64,000 nt of DNA from Betaproteobacteria bacterium. Lineage in GTDB: Bacteria; Pseudomonadota; Gammaproteobacteria; Burkholderiales; Casimicrobiaceae. Where the stretch lies: contig JADJWJ010000016.1 of NCBI GenBank assembly GCA_016716425.1, positions 1 to 64,000 of the forward strand, read 5' to 3'. Below, one piece after another: positions 36,742 to 46,514 of this stretch. Under the pieces are notes generated by a model. That model saw only the letters and a list, made by a program, of their open reading frames with translations, had not been told where the DNA came from and searched no databases. The position numbers and the translations under genes are program-made. Every line of letters begins with the position of its first letter. The first letter of the stretch is position 1.

Positions 36742-37719
36742 ATGCCCAAACCCAACGCCGTCGATCGCGTCGAGATCCTGGTGCTGGTCGACAACGCGAC
36801 CGACAACCTGTCGACGGTGCCGGCCTACGTCGAGAACGAGCTGCCGCGGCTCGTGCAGCGGGGCATGCGGCGCATGTCCGGGCGCTGCCTGTGCTGCGCC
36901 GCGCACGGACTGTCGCTCGCGATCACCGCGTGGCGCGGCGCGACCGAGCGTACGCTGCTGTTCGACACCGGCCCGGACGTCGCGGTGTTCGAGCGCAACG
37001 TCGACCGCCTGGCCTTCGACATGGGGCGCGTCGACGGCATCGTGCTGTCGCACGGGCACTGGGACCACTGCGGCGCGATGCTGCGCGCGCTGGAGATGAT
37101 CCAGCTCGGCAACGGCGGGCACGCCATTCCGACGTACATGCATCCCGGCATGTACCGGACCCGGGCGATTCGCATGCCCGACGGCGCCATGCGACTGTTC
37201 GACGACGTCCCCACGGCGGACATGCTCGAGCAGCAGGGCGCGCAGGTCGTCCACGCGACGACGCCGCTGGCCGTTCTCGACGGCCTCTTCTACGTCAGCG
37301 GCGAGATTCCGCGCGTGACCGCGTTCGAGCCCGGCATGCCGGGACAGTTCCGCCGCACGGACGACGGCCAGGGCTGGGAGCCCGACACGCTGCTGCTGGA
37401 CGAGCGCTTCGTCGCGGTTCACGTCAAGGACAAGGGCGTCATCGTGTTCACCGCGTGCTCGCACGCGGGGGTGGTCAACGTGCTGCTGCATGCGCGTGAG
37501 CGCTTTGCGGACGTGCCGCTGTTCGGCGTCATGGGCGGCTTCCACCTGGCCGGCCCCAACGAGCGCATCATCCCCGACACCGTGGAAGCGATGCGGCCGT
37601 TTCGCCTCACCACGATCGCGGCCGGCCATTGCACCGGGTGGCGCGCGACCGGCGCACTTGCCGCCGCCTTCGGCGACGCCGTGGTACCGTCCGCCGTCGG
37701 GAAGATCTATCGGTTCTGA
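36742..37719 (+). CDS. MBL-fold metallo-hydrolase, dihydropterin-synthase-like group
   Basis: A 325-residue metallo-beta-lactamase-fold enzyme. Its metal site is SHGHWDHCG, with TLLFDTGPD before it, FTACSHAGVVN and GGFHLAG later and AGHCTG near the end. This arrangement fits the MBL group annotated as 7,8-dihydropterin-6-yl-methyl-aminobenzene phosphate synthase-like, whose true substrates are uncertain. Followed 51 bases later by a VOC protein, possibly in one transcript. Confidence 0.88.
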   Translation: MPKPNAVDRVEILVLVDNATDNLSTVPAYVENELPRLVQRGMRRMSGRCLCCAAHGLSLAITAWRGATERTLLFDTGPDVAVFERNVDRLAFDMGRVDGIVLSHGHWDHCGAMLRALEMIQLGNGGHAIPTYMHPGMYRTRAIRMPDGAMRLFDDVPTADMLEQQGAQVVHATTPLAVLDGLFYVSGEIPRVTAFEPGMPGQFRRTDDGQGWEPDTLLLDERFVAVHVKDKGVIVFTACSHAGVVNVLLHARERFADVPLFGVMGGFHLAGPNERIIPDTVEAMRPFRLTTIAAGHCTGWRATGALAAAFGDAVVPSAVGKIYRF

Positions 37720-37770
37720 CGCCGGAGCGAGAAACCGCGCTTCGGTCCTGACCGCACAACGGAGTTCCCA

Positions 37771-38157
37771 ATGAAGCGCGTCACGGGCATCGGCGGCATC
37801 TTCTTCAAGGCGAAGGATCCGGACACTCTGCGCGGCTGGTACAAGGCGCACCTCGGCATCGACGTGCTGGAGTGGGGCGGGGCGGCATTCTCGTGGACCG
37901 ACGAGAGCGGCAAGCCCGCCGGCGGCACGACGATCTGGTCGGTGAGCGGCAGCGACGGCGACGACTTCGCGCCGAGCACGGCCCCGTTCATGGTCAACTA
38001 CCGTGTCGCCGACCTCGCGGGATTGCTGCGGGCGCTGCGCGAGGAGGGTTGCGAGGTCCTCGACCGGACCGACGACTCCGAGTTCGGCAAGTTCGGCTGG
38101 GTCATCGATCCGGAGGGCAACAAGGTCGAGCTGTGGCAGCCGCCGGAAGGGCAGTGA
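37771..38157 (+). CDS. VOC-family (glyoxalase-like) protein
   Basis: A 128-residue single VOC module: VTGIGGIFFKAKDPDTLRGW at the start, a WGGAAFSW strand, NYRVADLAGLLRALREEGCE and GWVIDPEGNKVELWQPPEG at the end, where the terminal Glu is the usual metal ligand. Homodimers form the active site. Could be a glyoxalase-type lyase or resistance protein; no specific activity can be set. Confidence 0.9.
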   Translation: MKRVTGIGGIFFKAKDPDTLRGWYKAHLGIDVLEWGGAAFSWTDESGKPAGGTTIWSVSGSDGDDFAPSTAPFMVNYRVADLAGLLRALREEGCEVLDRTDDSEFGKFGWVIDPEGNKVELWQPPEGQ

Positions 38158-38173
38158 GCGGGCGCGTGCGCCG

Positions 38174-38461
38174 ATGGCAATTTCCGAGTGGCCGCTGCTG
38201 GCGCTCGCGCTGGCGCTGACGATCGCGGGCTGCCTTGCCGCGGGCGCGCTGCGTGGCTGGGGCCGCTTCCCGGCGATCGTCGCTTGCCTGGCGTCGGGTG
38301 CGATCGTGACACCAGCCGTCGTGTTCGGCGGCTTCCTGCTCGCCGGCAGCACGGTCGGCAGCCCGTCCACCCGGGTCGCGTTCGTCGCGAGCTGGCTCGC
38401 CGGCCTGGCGCTCTCCGTGTGGCTCGCGCGCATCTACGCGCGTCCCGAGCCGCCCGAATGA
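38174..38461 (+). CDS. Small three-helix membrane protein
   Basis: A 95-residue hydrophobic protein with helices at about 4-24, 33-56 and 66-86 and a short polar tail ARPEPPE. It starts 16 bases after the VOC stop, so likely cotranscribed. No family recognised. Confidence 0.6.
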   Translation: MAISEWPLLALALALTIAGCLAAGALRGWGRFPAIVACLASGAIVTPAVVFGGFLLAGSTVGSPSTRVAFVASWLAGLALSVWLARIYARPEPPE

Positions 38462-38588
38462 GTGCCGCCGCGTTGCGCGCCGGCCGCCGATAGCGCAACA
38501 TTCGCGGCGGTGTCGCCGCATGCCGGCGATGCTCGCGGGAGACGGATTCGCGTCGCCCGCGCGACGACCGAACCGAAAGGGTGCACCG

Positions 38589-38654
38589 ATGGGCAATCGC
38601 GACCGCCAGAAGAAGGAACCGAAGAAGCCGAAGCAGAAGAAGCCGCCGAAGTAG
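38589..38654 (+). CDS. 21-residue Lys/Pro-rich peptide
   Basis: ATG 38589 opens MGNRDRQKKEPKKPKQKKPP plus K and then TAG; GAAAGG sits at 38575-38580. Ten lysines in 21 residues make it extremely basic and probably unstructured, able to bind RNA or DNA. Similar tiny KKPKK proteins occur as unnamed genes in proteobacteria. The A-rich coding choice stands out sharply from the GC-rich surroundings, supporting selection for lysine. Confidence 0.55.
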   Translation: MGNRDRQKKEPKKPKQKKPPK

Positions 38655-38761
38655 GTGGCATGCGCGGCGGCCGGCATGCCGCCGTACATCGCAATGCCGG
38701 CGGCCGCGCGGGTTGCCGGCAAGGTCCTCTATTCCCGCAGCCGCGGGAGCAGGGAGACGGA

Positions 38762-40003
38762 ATGCGGGCACCGAGGCCGTGGCTCCGGCGTCTGTCGCCA
38801 GCGGCGTTCGCCGCGGCCGTGCTCGCGCACGGCGTCGCGCATGCCGCTCCCGACGAAGACCTGCTGGGCAGGGCAGACGGCTATCCGCTCTGCCCGAAGT
38901 CGCTGCGGCCGGAGCCGCGTTGCCTCGTCGGGCTCGTCAGCCGCTTCGACGAAGTCTTTCCCGCGCGCGTGGTCGAACGCGGTGCGTGGGTATGGCCCCT
39001 GCGGCGCGCGGCGGCCGAGCCCGCGCTGCGCTATCGGCACGGCAACGAGACCGGCGGCATCGATGATTACCTGGCTCGCAACCGCGCCACCGGGCTGCTG
39101 GTCGTCGCCGGCGACACGATTCTCGTCGAGCGCTATCAGTACGACCGCACGGCCGCGCACCGGATGCAGTCGTACTCGATGGCCAAGACCGTCGTCGCGA
39201 TGCTGGTCGGCATCGCGGTCGCCGACGGACGGATCCGCTCCGTCGACGACCTTGCCGAGGCCTACGTTCCGGAACTGCGGGACACGCCGTACGGGCGGAC
39301 GCGGCTGCGCCACCTGCTCACGATGTCATCGGGCGTCCGGTTCAGCGAGACTTACAGCGGTTTCGACGACGTCGCCCTGCTCGGACGCCTGTCGCTGCTG
39401 GGCGAGAGCGCCGGCGGTGCCGCGACGTTGATGCCGTTCCGGACCCGCGAACGCCCTTCCGGCGAACGCTTCCACTACGCGTCCGCGGACACGCAGGTGC
39501 TGGGGCTCGTGCTGCGCGGCGCCACGGGCCGCACGCTGGCCGATTACCTGTCGGAGAAGATCTGGCAGCCGATGGGCGCGGAGGCGAACGCGTCGTGGAT
39601 CGTCGACGCCGGCGGCTACGAGGCCGCGTACGTCGGCATCAACGCGACGCTGCGCGACTGGGGGCGGCTCGGGATGCTGCTCGCGAACGACGGTGCCGTG
39701 GCGGGCCGGCAGGTCATTCCCGCGGCGTGGGTACGTGCGGCGACCACGCCGTCGGCGAAGCCGTTCGAGCCGGGCATGACGGGCCTGATGCTGGGCTACG
39801 GCTACCAGACGTGGATCATCGGCGGCGGCGACCGCGAGTTCGTGCTGCGTGGCCTGCGCGGGCAGGCGATCTACGTCGCGCCGAAAACGAAGCTCGTCAT
39901 GGTGCAGACGTCCGCCGGCAACGTCGCCACGCCGAGCACCGGGGAACTACTGTCGCTGTGGATCGGCGTGCAGCGCAGCCTCGCGGGGACGCCGCCACAC
40001 TGA
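38762..40003 (+). CDS. Secreted serine hydrolase, class C beta-lactamase fold
   Basis: A 413-residue exported protein with a signal peptide ending near AHAAP. The SxxK nucleophile is in SYSMAKTVVAML and the Tyr motif in FHYASADTQVLGLVL. LRHLLTMSSGVRF and DWGRLGMLLANDG are typical of the beta-lactamase/esterase EstB and D-Ala-D-Ala peptidase group. The third motif is a variant (RGLRGQAIYVAPK). ATG 38762 follows GGGAGACGG. Activity may be esterase, peptidase or amidase. Confidence 0.88.
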   Translation: MRAPRPWLRRLSPAAFAAAVLAHGVAHAAPDEDLLGRADGYPLCPKSLRPEPRCLVGLVSRFDEVFPARVVERGAWVWPLRRAAAEPALRYRHGNETGGIDDYLARNRATGLLVVAGDTILVERYQYDRTAAHRMQSYSMAKTVVAMLVGIAVADGRIRSVDDLAEAYVPELRDTPYGRTRLRHLLTMSSGVRFSETYSGFDDVALLGRLSLLGESAGGAATLMPFRTRERPSGERFHYASADTQVLGLVLRGATGRTLADYLSEKIWQPMGAEANASWIVDAGGYEAAYVGINATLRDWGRLGMLLANDGAVAGRQVIPAAWVRAATTPSAKPFEPGMTGLMLGYGYQTWIIGGGDREFVLRGLRGQAIYVAPKTKLVMVQTSAGNVATPSTGELLSLWIGVQRSLAGTPPH

Positions 40004-40023
40004 TCCCCGACGCGGACGACCGG

Positions 40024-40174
40024 CAGGCTGTTGAAACTCGTCCCGGCATCCACCACACGGTGTCATCCCGAGCGGAGCGAGGGATCTGATGTTGCGACTG
40101 AACAAGGCGTGCGTATACGCAGGTCCCTCGTCGCTGCGCTCCTCGGGATGACACGGCGGTAATACAACAGCCTG
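40024..40174. repeat. MITE-like nested inverted repeat, 151 bases
   Basis: Outer 10-base perfect arms CAGGCTGTTG and CAACAGCCTG enclose a second pair, GTGTCATCCCGAG (40060-40072) and CTCGGGATGACAC (40142-40154). No coding capacity. The right end touches the TAA (40175-40177) of the following minus-strand SDR gene. No target-site duplication is evident. Confidence 0.75.
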
Positions 40175-40873
40175 TTAGCTGAGTCCCGTTACCGGCACCG
40201 CCGCGCCGTGGACCGCGCGTGCGGCGTCGGACGCGAGGAACGCGATCACGTTGGCGAGGTCGGCGGGCGCCACCCAGCGGGCCGGGTCGGCATCCGGCAT
40301 CGCCTTCCGGTTCTCCGGCGTGTCGATGATCGTCGGCAGCACGCAGTTGACGTTGATTCCCTTGTCGCGCAGTTCGGCGGCCATCGTCTCGGTGAGTCGG
40401 ATCACCGCGCTCTTGGCCGCGACGTACGCGCCCATGTCGGCGGCGCCCTTCTGCGCGGCGAACGCGCCGACGTTGACGATCCGGCCGCGGCCCGCCGCGA
40501 GCATGCGCGGCACGACCGCGCGCGCGGCGTGCAGCACCGTGCGCGCGTTGAGGTCGAACAGGAAGTTCCAGTCCGCGTCGGATGTGGCGTGCACCGGCGT
40601 GCCCATGCGGAAGCCGCCGGCAATGTTGGCGAGCGCGTCGATGCGGCCGAAGCGCGCGGCCACGGACGCGACGGCGGCCTCGACCTCCCCGGCGTCGAGG
40701 AGGTCGGCGGCAATGAGCATGCGCCGGTCGCTCTCGCCGCCGAACGCGGCGTCGAGGTGCGCGCGGTTGCGATCCAGCAGCGCGAGATTCGCGCCGCGCG
40801 CGGCAAAGGCAGCGGCGACCGCGCGGCCGAGGTTGCCGCTGGCGCCGGTGATCAGCACGGCTTCGGGGGTCAT
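40175..40873 (-). CDS. SDR-family oxidoreductase
   Basis: A 232-residue short-chain dehydrogenase with TGASGNLGRA, ALLDRNRAHL after beta-2, NIAGGFR in place of NNAG, the NVGAFAAQKG strand and catalytic YVAAK. C-terminus AVHGAAVPVTGLS is normal. ATG 40873 (MTPEAVLITG). It follows the fahA gene on the same strand by 14 bases and so probably belongs to its transcript; substrate unknown. Confidence 0.88.
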   Translation of the reverse strand: MTPEAVLITGASGNLGRAVAAAFAARGANLALLDRNRAHLDAAFGGESDRRMLIAADLLDAGEVEAAVASVAARFGRIDALANIAGGFRMGTPVHATSDADWNFLFDLNARTVLHAARAVVPRMLAAGRGRIVNVGAFAAQKGAADMGAYVAAKSAVIRLTETMAAELRDKGINVNCVLPTIIDTPENRKAMPDADPARWVAPADLANVIAFLASDAARAVHGAAVPVTGLS

Positions 40874-40887
40874 GGGGGCGTTCTCCG

Positions 40888-42165
40888 TCACGCGAAGCGC
40901 GCGGGTGCGATCGTGCCTGCGCAGTCGCCAAAGCCGATGCGGCGAAAGCCCGGTCGCTCGCAGTGGCCGCGCAGGATCACCGTGTCGCCGTCCTCGAGGA
41001 AGCTGCGCTGCTCGCCGTCGGCGAGCTGCAGCGGCGCCCGGCCGCCGACCGACAGTTCCAGCATCGAGCCGCCCTGTCCGGGCGCGGGACCGGATTGCGT
41101 GCCGGAACCCAGCAGGTCGCCCGGTTGCAGATTGCAGCCGTTGACCGTGTGGTGCGCGACGAGTTGCGCCGCCGTCCAGTAGCTGTCGCGGAAGTTCGAC
41201 TGCATGAGCCGCTGCGGCGGCCGGCCGGCGGCGCGCATCGCCGCCGTCTGCAACCAGGCTTCCAGCGCGACGTCGATCGCGCCCGACGCGCGATTCGCCG
41301 GCGAGTCGAGGTAGGGCAGGGGTGGGGGGTCGGCCTCCGGATGCGCGAACGGCGCGCGGAACGGCGCCAGCGCTTCCATTGTCACGACCCACGGCGAGAC
41401 GGTCGACGCGAAGTTCTTCGACAGGAACGGTCCGAGCGGCTGGTACTCCCACGCCTGGATGTCGCGCGCCGTCCAGTCGTTGAAGAGGGCGAGGCCGAAC
41501 AGGTGCTCTTCGGCGCGGTCGATGGGCACCGGCTCGCCCTGCGCGTTGGGCAACGCGACGAAGAGCGCCAGCTCCAGCTCGTAGTCGAGCCGGCGCGAAG
41601 GGCCGAACGTCGGTGCGTCGGCGTCGGGCGGCTTCGCCTGCCCGACCGGGCGGCGGATCGTCTCCGCGGACACGCCGATCGACGACGCGCGGCCGTGGTA
41701 GCCGATCGGCACCCACTTGTAGTTGGGCAGCAGCGGGTTGTCGGGGCGGAACTGGCGGCCGACGCTGGTCGCGTGGTGGATGCTCGTGTAGAAGTCCGTG
41801 TAGTCGCCGATGCGGCACGGCAGTCCCATCTCGGCGGAGGCCATCGGCACGAGGCTCGCGACGAACCGGCTGCGCTCGGCGCTGTCGGCGCGCAGGTGGC
41901 GCGACAGCGTCCGCCGCAGCGCCTGGCGTGCCGCGGGACCCGCGCGCATGAACGCGTTCATGTCATCGGTGGCGGCGAGCCCTGCATGCTCGAGGTCGAC
42001 GATCTGGTCGCCGATCGCGACGCCGATGCGCAAGCGCGCCTCGCCCGCGCGCCGGAAGCGCCCGAACGGCAGGTTCTGGATCGGAAAATCGGTGGCCGGG
42101 TCGTTGGCCGAATCGACCCAGCTCGTGAGGGCGGGGTCGTGGGTGTCGTCGATGGGGAAGGTCAT
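40888..42165 (-). CDS. fahA: Fumarylacetoacetase
   Basis: A 425-residue enzyme cleaving fumarylacetoacetate to fumarate and acetoacetate, the last step of tyrosine breakdown. An N-terminal SH3-like part (DFPIQNLPFGRFRR) is followed by the catalytic domain with IGDYTDFYTSIHHAT (catalytic His, Asp), DYELELALFVA (metal Glu), NDWTARDIQAWEYQPLGPF and GDLLGSGTQSGP. ATG 42165 is used. It lies downstream of hpd on the same strand, separated by 129 bases that contain a hairpin. Confidence 0.95.
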   Translation of the reverse strand: MTFPIDDTHDPALTSWVDSANDPATDFPIQNLPFGRFRRAGEARLRIGVAIGDQIVDLEHAGLAATDDMNAFMRAGPAARQALRRTLSRHLRADSAERSRFVASLVPMASAEMGLPCRIGDYTDFYTSIHHATSVGRQFRPDNPLLPNYKWVPIGYHGRASSIGVSAETIRRPVGQAKPPDADAPTFGPSRRLDYELELALFVALPNAQGEPVPIDRAEEHLFGLALFNDWTARDIQAWEYQPLGPFLSKNFASTVSPWVVTMEALAPFRAPFAHPEADPPPLPYLDSPANRASGAIDVALEAWLQTAAMRAAGRPPQRLMQSNFRDSYWTAAQLVAHHTVNGCNLQPGDLLGSGTQSGPAPGQGGSMLELSVGGRAPLQLADGEQRSFLEDGDTVILRGHCERPGFRRIGFGDCAGTIAPARFA

Positions 42166-42193
42166 CGGGTGGAGTCTACCGAAATCCACGTAA

Positions 42194-42230
42194 ACCGAGC
42201 CAGGCTCAGGAAAACCGAGCCTGGCTCGGT
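42194..42230. promoter_or_regulatory. Perfect 14-base inverted repeat between hpd and fahA
   Basis: ACCGAGCCAGGCTC at 42194-42207 and GAGCCTGGCTCGGT at 42217-42230, nine-base loop. It can form a stable stem but has no T-run, so it may be an operator, a pause site or a stabilising 3' hairpin for hpd mRNA. Located 29-65 bases before the fahA start. Confidence 0.6.
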
Positions 42231-42294
42231 ATTGCGGACGCGCTCTTCAGCCCAGCGCTCTTCCCGCCTTGCGGGGTGAGGGAGTACGTCGCGG

Positions 42295-43371
<1,077 letters not shown>

Positions 43372-43423
43372 CGGACATGCTCCTGCGTCGGCGGTGAGGC
43401 GCGATTGTAGCGAACGCGCGCCT

Positions 43424-44404
43424 TCAGTCGAGCTTGACCCCCGCCTTCTGCACGAGCTTCGCGTAGCGGTCCTGCTCCGACCGGAAGAACGCGCCGGCGG
43501 CCTCGGGCGTGGACGGGTTGATCACGTTGCCCTGCTTGGCCATTGCCTCCTGCACTTCGGGCATCGCCATCGCGGCGGCGAACGCCGCGTGGATGCGCTT
43601 CACGTCGGCCGCGGGCAGCCTCGCCGGGCCGACCACCGCGAACCAGCCGCCGACCAGGTAGCTCGGCATGCCCTGCTCGGCGAACGTCGGGATGTCGGGT
43701 GCGGCCGGCACGCGCGCCGGCGACGGAATGCCGATCGGCCGCAGCGCACCCGTCCTGATGTGCTGCTGCACGGCCGGCAGCGCGAGCACGCCCCAGTCGA
43801 CCTGGCCTCCGAGCAGGTCGGTCACCATCGGGCCCACGCCCTTGTACGGAATGTGTCGCGAGGTCGCGCCGGCCGCGTCCAGGAACATCTCGCCGGCAAG
43901 GTGCAGGATCGTGCCGTTGCCGGACGACGCGTAGTTGTAGACGTCGGGCTTCGCCTTCAGCGCGGCGACCAACTCCCTGGCGTCCTTGACGGGAAGCCTG
44001 TTCGGATTCACGACGAGGACGAACGGCGTGGTGCCGACCACCATGATCGGCGTGATGTCGTTCTGCGAGTCGAACGGCATCTTCCGGTATACGCTCGGGT
44101 TGATCACGTGGTTGTTCGACACGATGCCGATCGTGTAGCCGTCCGGCATGGCCTTGACGATTGCGTGCGTGCCGGTAACGCCGCCGGCGCCCGGCAGGTT
44201 TTCGACGACGACCGGCTGCCCGTTGAGCGCCTTGGACAGCGAAGGGCCGATCGCGCGCACGATCGTGTCCACGCCCGAGCCGGCGCCGACCGGCAGGATC
44301 GCCTTCAACGGCTTGTCGGACGGACCGCCCTGGGCGAGTGCGGACAGGCAGAGCACCGCAGCGGCGAGCGCGGCCGGCGGGCGGAGGACAGCGGGGAGGT
44401 TCAT
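43424..44404 (-). CDS. Bug/TctC-family periplasmic receptor
   Basis: A 326-residue tripartite-tricarboxylate-type binding protein. Signal peptide ends near ALAQG. The mature start PLKAILPVGAGSGVDTIVRA and VVVENLPGAGGVTGTHAIVK match the family's Venus-flytrap fold, and GQVDWGVLALPAVQ follows. ATG 44404 (MNLPAVLRPP). No TctA/TctB genes adjoin it, as is usual for the large Bug sets of Burkholderiales. Ligand unknown, often a carboxylate. Confidence 0.92.
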   Translation of the reverse strand: MNLPAVLRPPAALAAAVLCLSALAQGGPSDKPLKAILPVGAGSGVDTIVRAIGPSLSKALNGQPVVVENLPGAGGVTGTHAIVKAMPDGYTIGIVSNNHVINPSVYRKMPFDSQNDITPIMVVGTTPFVLVVNPNRLPVKDARELVAALKAKPDVYNYASSGNGTILHLAGEMFLDAAGATSRHIPYKGVGPMVTDLLGGQVDWGVLALPAVQQHIRTGALRPIGIPSPARVPAAPDIPTFAEQGMPSYLVGGWFAVVGPARLPAADVKRIHAAFAAAMAMPEVQEAMAKQGNVINPSTPEAAGAFFRSEQDRYAKLVQKAGVKLD

Positions 44405-44480
44405 GGTCCGTTTCGCCGGGCCCCTCGCCCCCATCGCCGCCGCGCTGCGCGGGGGGAGGGTGCAGGCTTCGTGATGCGCG

Positions 44481-44918
44481 TCAGTCCGGCGCCGTCGCCT
44501 GGCTATGCCACCAGATCCGGAACTCGCGGCACAGGCCATCGGGATCGAACTTTGCAATCGCGATGCCATCGAGCACGAGCCGGGGCAGCGGGTCGCCCTC
44601 CTTGCGCGCGAGCGCGTTGGTGCCGGTCGACGCGGCCCAGATGCGGAACAGCTCTTCGGACGTCACCTGGTACGTCGTGCGCCAGTGCGCGATGCCGCCG
44701 CGCTCGTCACGGTGGAGCACGTCGTAGTCGAGGTGGATGTCGCTCTGCAGCTTCGTGCGCTGCCAGTACACCTTGATCGCGTCGTGGCCGCGCTGCTCGG
44801 CGAACGGCGTGTTCCGGTACACGCCGTCCGGAGCAAAGAGCGACGCCAGCAGGTACTCGTCGCTGCCCTCCCAGGCGCGCTTGTAGCCGGCCATGAACGT
44901 GTCGATCGGCATCGTCAT
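44481..44918 (-). CDS. NTF2/SnoaL-like protein
   Basis: A 145-residue single-domain alpha+beta cone protein: helix MPIDTFMAGYKRAWEGSDEY, LASLFAPDGVYRNTPFAEQ, GHDAIKVYWQR, then long strands and an end FRIWWHSQ. The fold fits SnoaL/ketosteroid-isomerase-like proteins. No catalytic Asp pair can be assigned with certainty; may be a small-molecule isomerase, hydrolase or binding protein. Confidence 0.8.
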   Translation of the reverse strand: MTMPIDTFMAGYKRAWEGSDEYLLASLFAPDGVYRNTPFAEQRGHDAIKVYWQRTKLQSDIHLDYDVLHRDERGGIAHWRTTYQVTSEELFRIWAASTGTNALARKEGDPLPRLVLDGIAIAKFDPDGLCREFRIWWHSQATAPD

Positions 44919-44931
44919 GCGCTTGCGCTCC

Positions 44932-46365
44932 CTAGAGGGTGAGGACAGCCGACTGCCCGACGCTGTCGAACAGCTGCTGCTGACCGTTCGGCGGCACGGC
45001 CGCAGTGGTGGCCATGCTCGCCGCCGCGGGCGCGTTGGGCTGCGGCGTCCCGATCGCGATCGTCCCCGTGTAGGTCACCGCGAGCCCATCGAGCGTCTGC
45101 GCCTGGAACGTGAGCTGATAGTTGCCGGGCAGGAAGGCCTTGCCGTCGGTGCGGCGCAGATAGGTGTAGCCCTTGGACAGGAACTGGCCGTACTTGCCGA
45201 CCGCCTGCGCGGTGCCCGGCGCGGGCTCCTTCAACGCGACCGCCGTGATGCGCACCGGCTCGGCCAGGTGGTGCATGAGGATCAGCCACACGGCGCCGTT
45301 GGCCTCGGGCGCCCACTGGTACGCGCGGGCGATCGAGCCGACCGGTGCACGCGCGTCGCTGCGCGTCAGCAGCGTCCCGGACGGCGGCGACGGGTCGTAA
45401 GGATAGGCGACGGCCGCGAGCTGCTGCGTCTTCAGGAACGTCTCGTACGACCAGTACAGCATGCCGCGCGGCGCTTTCGACTCCGCCGAGGGCCACTGCG
45501 TGCCGAAGCTGTTCTGGACGAGCAGCATGCCCTTGGCCAGGTTCGGCGCGCCCAGCGTGTTGTCGTAGCCGACGAGGAGCTGCCCATGCCCGCCCTTGTA
45601 CGGCGTGTTGCCGGCGTAGAAGTAGCCGTCGGTCAGCGTCGGGCCGGAGAGATTGCCGTACCCCTGGTACACCGGGCCCGAGAACGCGACCGCCTGCTGG
45701 TTGGCGAGGTACTCCTGGATGCGGTTGAGCGCGCCGGGACTGTCGACGCGGAAGGTCGCGAAGCTGCCGATGCGCAGCCGCGTCGCGTTCGGATACGCCT
45801 TGTTGAGGTCGATCTGGCTGAAGTACGCGCAGCTCGGCTGGTACGGCACGTCGGCGGCGCTTGGGCTGCCGAAGCTCGCGAGGCGGCCCAGGTACTGCGT
45901 CGCCGTCCCGCCCTTCGGGCAGGTGGCGAAGCCGTTGTTCACGGCGAGCGCGAACTGATACGCGGCGCTGACCTCGTTGGCCGGGTCGGACGCCGTCCAC
46001 TTGTGCGAGCCATCGGGCGCGCGCGCGGCGGTGTACGAACCCAGCCCGTAACCGAACGACTGCGCCTCGCACGTCCCCGGCGATCCGTTCGAGTTGGGAG
46101 GCGTGCCCTGCTGCGCGATGGCCGGCAGGTTCGCGAGCGTCACGCTGGCCGGCAGGGTCAACGGTTGCGGCGGCTCGCGCAGCGCTGCCACGGGGAGCGC
46201 CTGCGGGGCGTTGGCGAATTCCTCGTCGTTGCCGACCGAGCCGTACTCGCCCAGGTCCTCGGGCGCCGGGGTGACGTCGTCGCCGCAGCCGCCGAGCACG
46301 GCAAAGGCCGCGGCGGCGCCCACGAGCGCCAAGGGTACCGCCCACCGCTTCCACGTGTCGTCCAT
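44932..46365 (-). CDS. Papain-like (C1A) cysteine protease lipoprotein
   Basis: A 477-residue envelope protein. Lipobox AVLGGC, Cys about 27, then an acidic linker. The protease domain runs from about 80 to 330: catalytic Cys about 99 in SPGTCEAQSFGYG, preceded by AQQGTPPN as oxyanion region, catalytic His in KGGHGQLLVGYDN, and Asn in LLVQNSFGTQWP. The C-terminal about 150 residues are beta-rich (YTYLRRTDGKAFLPGNYQLT). ATG 46365 is chosen by GGGGAG eight bases before. A lipid-anchored papain-type enzyme is unusual in bacteria; substrate unknown. Confidence 0.85.
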   Translation of the reverse strand: MDDTWKRWAVPLALVGAAAAFAVLGGCGDDVTPAPEDLGEYGSVGNDEEFANAPQALPVAALREPPQPLTLPASVTLANLPAIAQQGTPPNSNGSPGTCEAQSFGYGLGSYTAARAPDGSHKWTASDPANEVSAAYQFALAVNNGFATCPKGGTATQYLGRLASFGSPSAADVPYQPSCAYFSQIDLNKAYPNATRLRIGSFATFRVDSPGALNRIQEYLANQQAVAFSGPVYQGYGNLSGPTLTDGYFYAGNTPYKGGHGQLLVGYDNTLGAPNLAKGMLLVQNSFGTQWPSAESKAPRGMLYWSYETFLKTQQLAAVAYPYDPSPPSGTLLTRSDARAPVGSIARAYQWAPEANGAVWLILMHHLAEPVRITAVALKEPAPGTAQAVGKYGQFLSKGYTYLRRTDGKAFLPGNYQLTFQAQTLDGLAVTYTGTIAIGTPQPNAPAAASMATTAAVPPNGQQQLFDSVGQSAVLTL

Positions 46366-46514
46366 CGTTGCTCCCCGGCCGTCGGCCACAAGTCGTATCC
46401 ATTATCATGGGCGCCGCCGCGTAGCGGCGCGCCGCCGATTGTAGCGGCCGCGCGCACCGGCGCAACCCGTTTCCGCGCGCGACCTGCGCGCCGACCACCG
46501 CACGAGGCATTGTC

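Noticed and set aside
40024..40174. Insertion sequence
   Set aside because: No transposase frame within or near it; at most a non-autonomous element.
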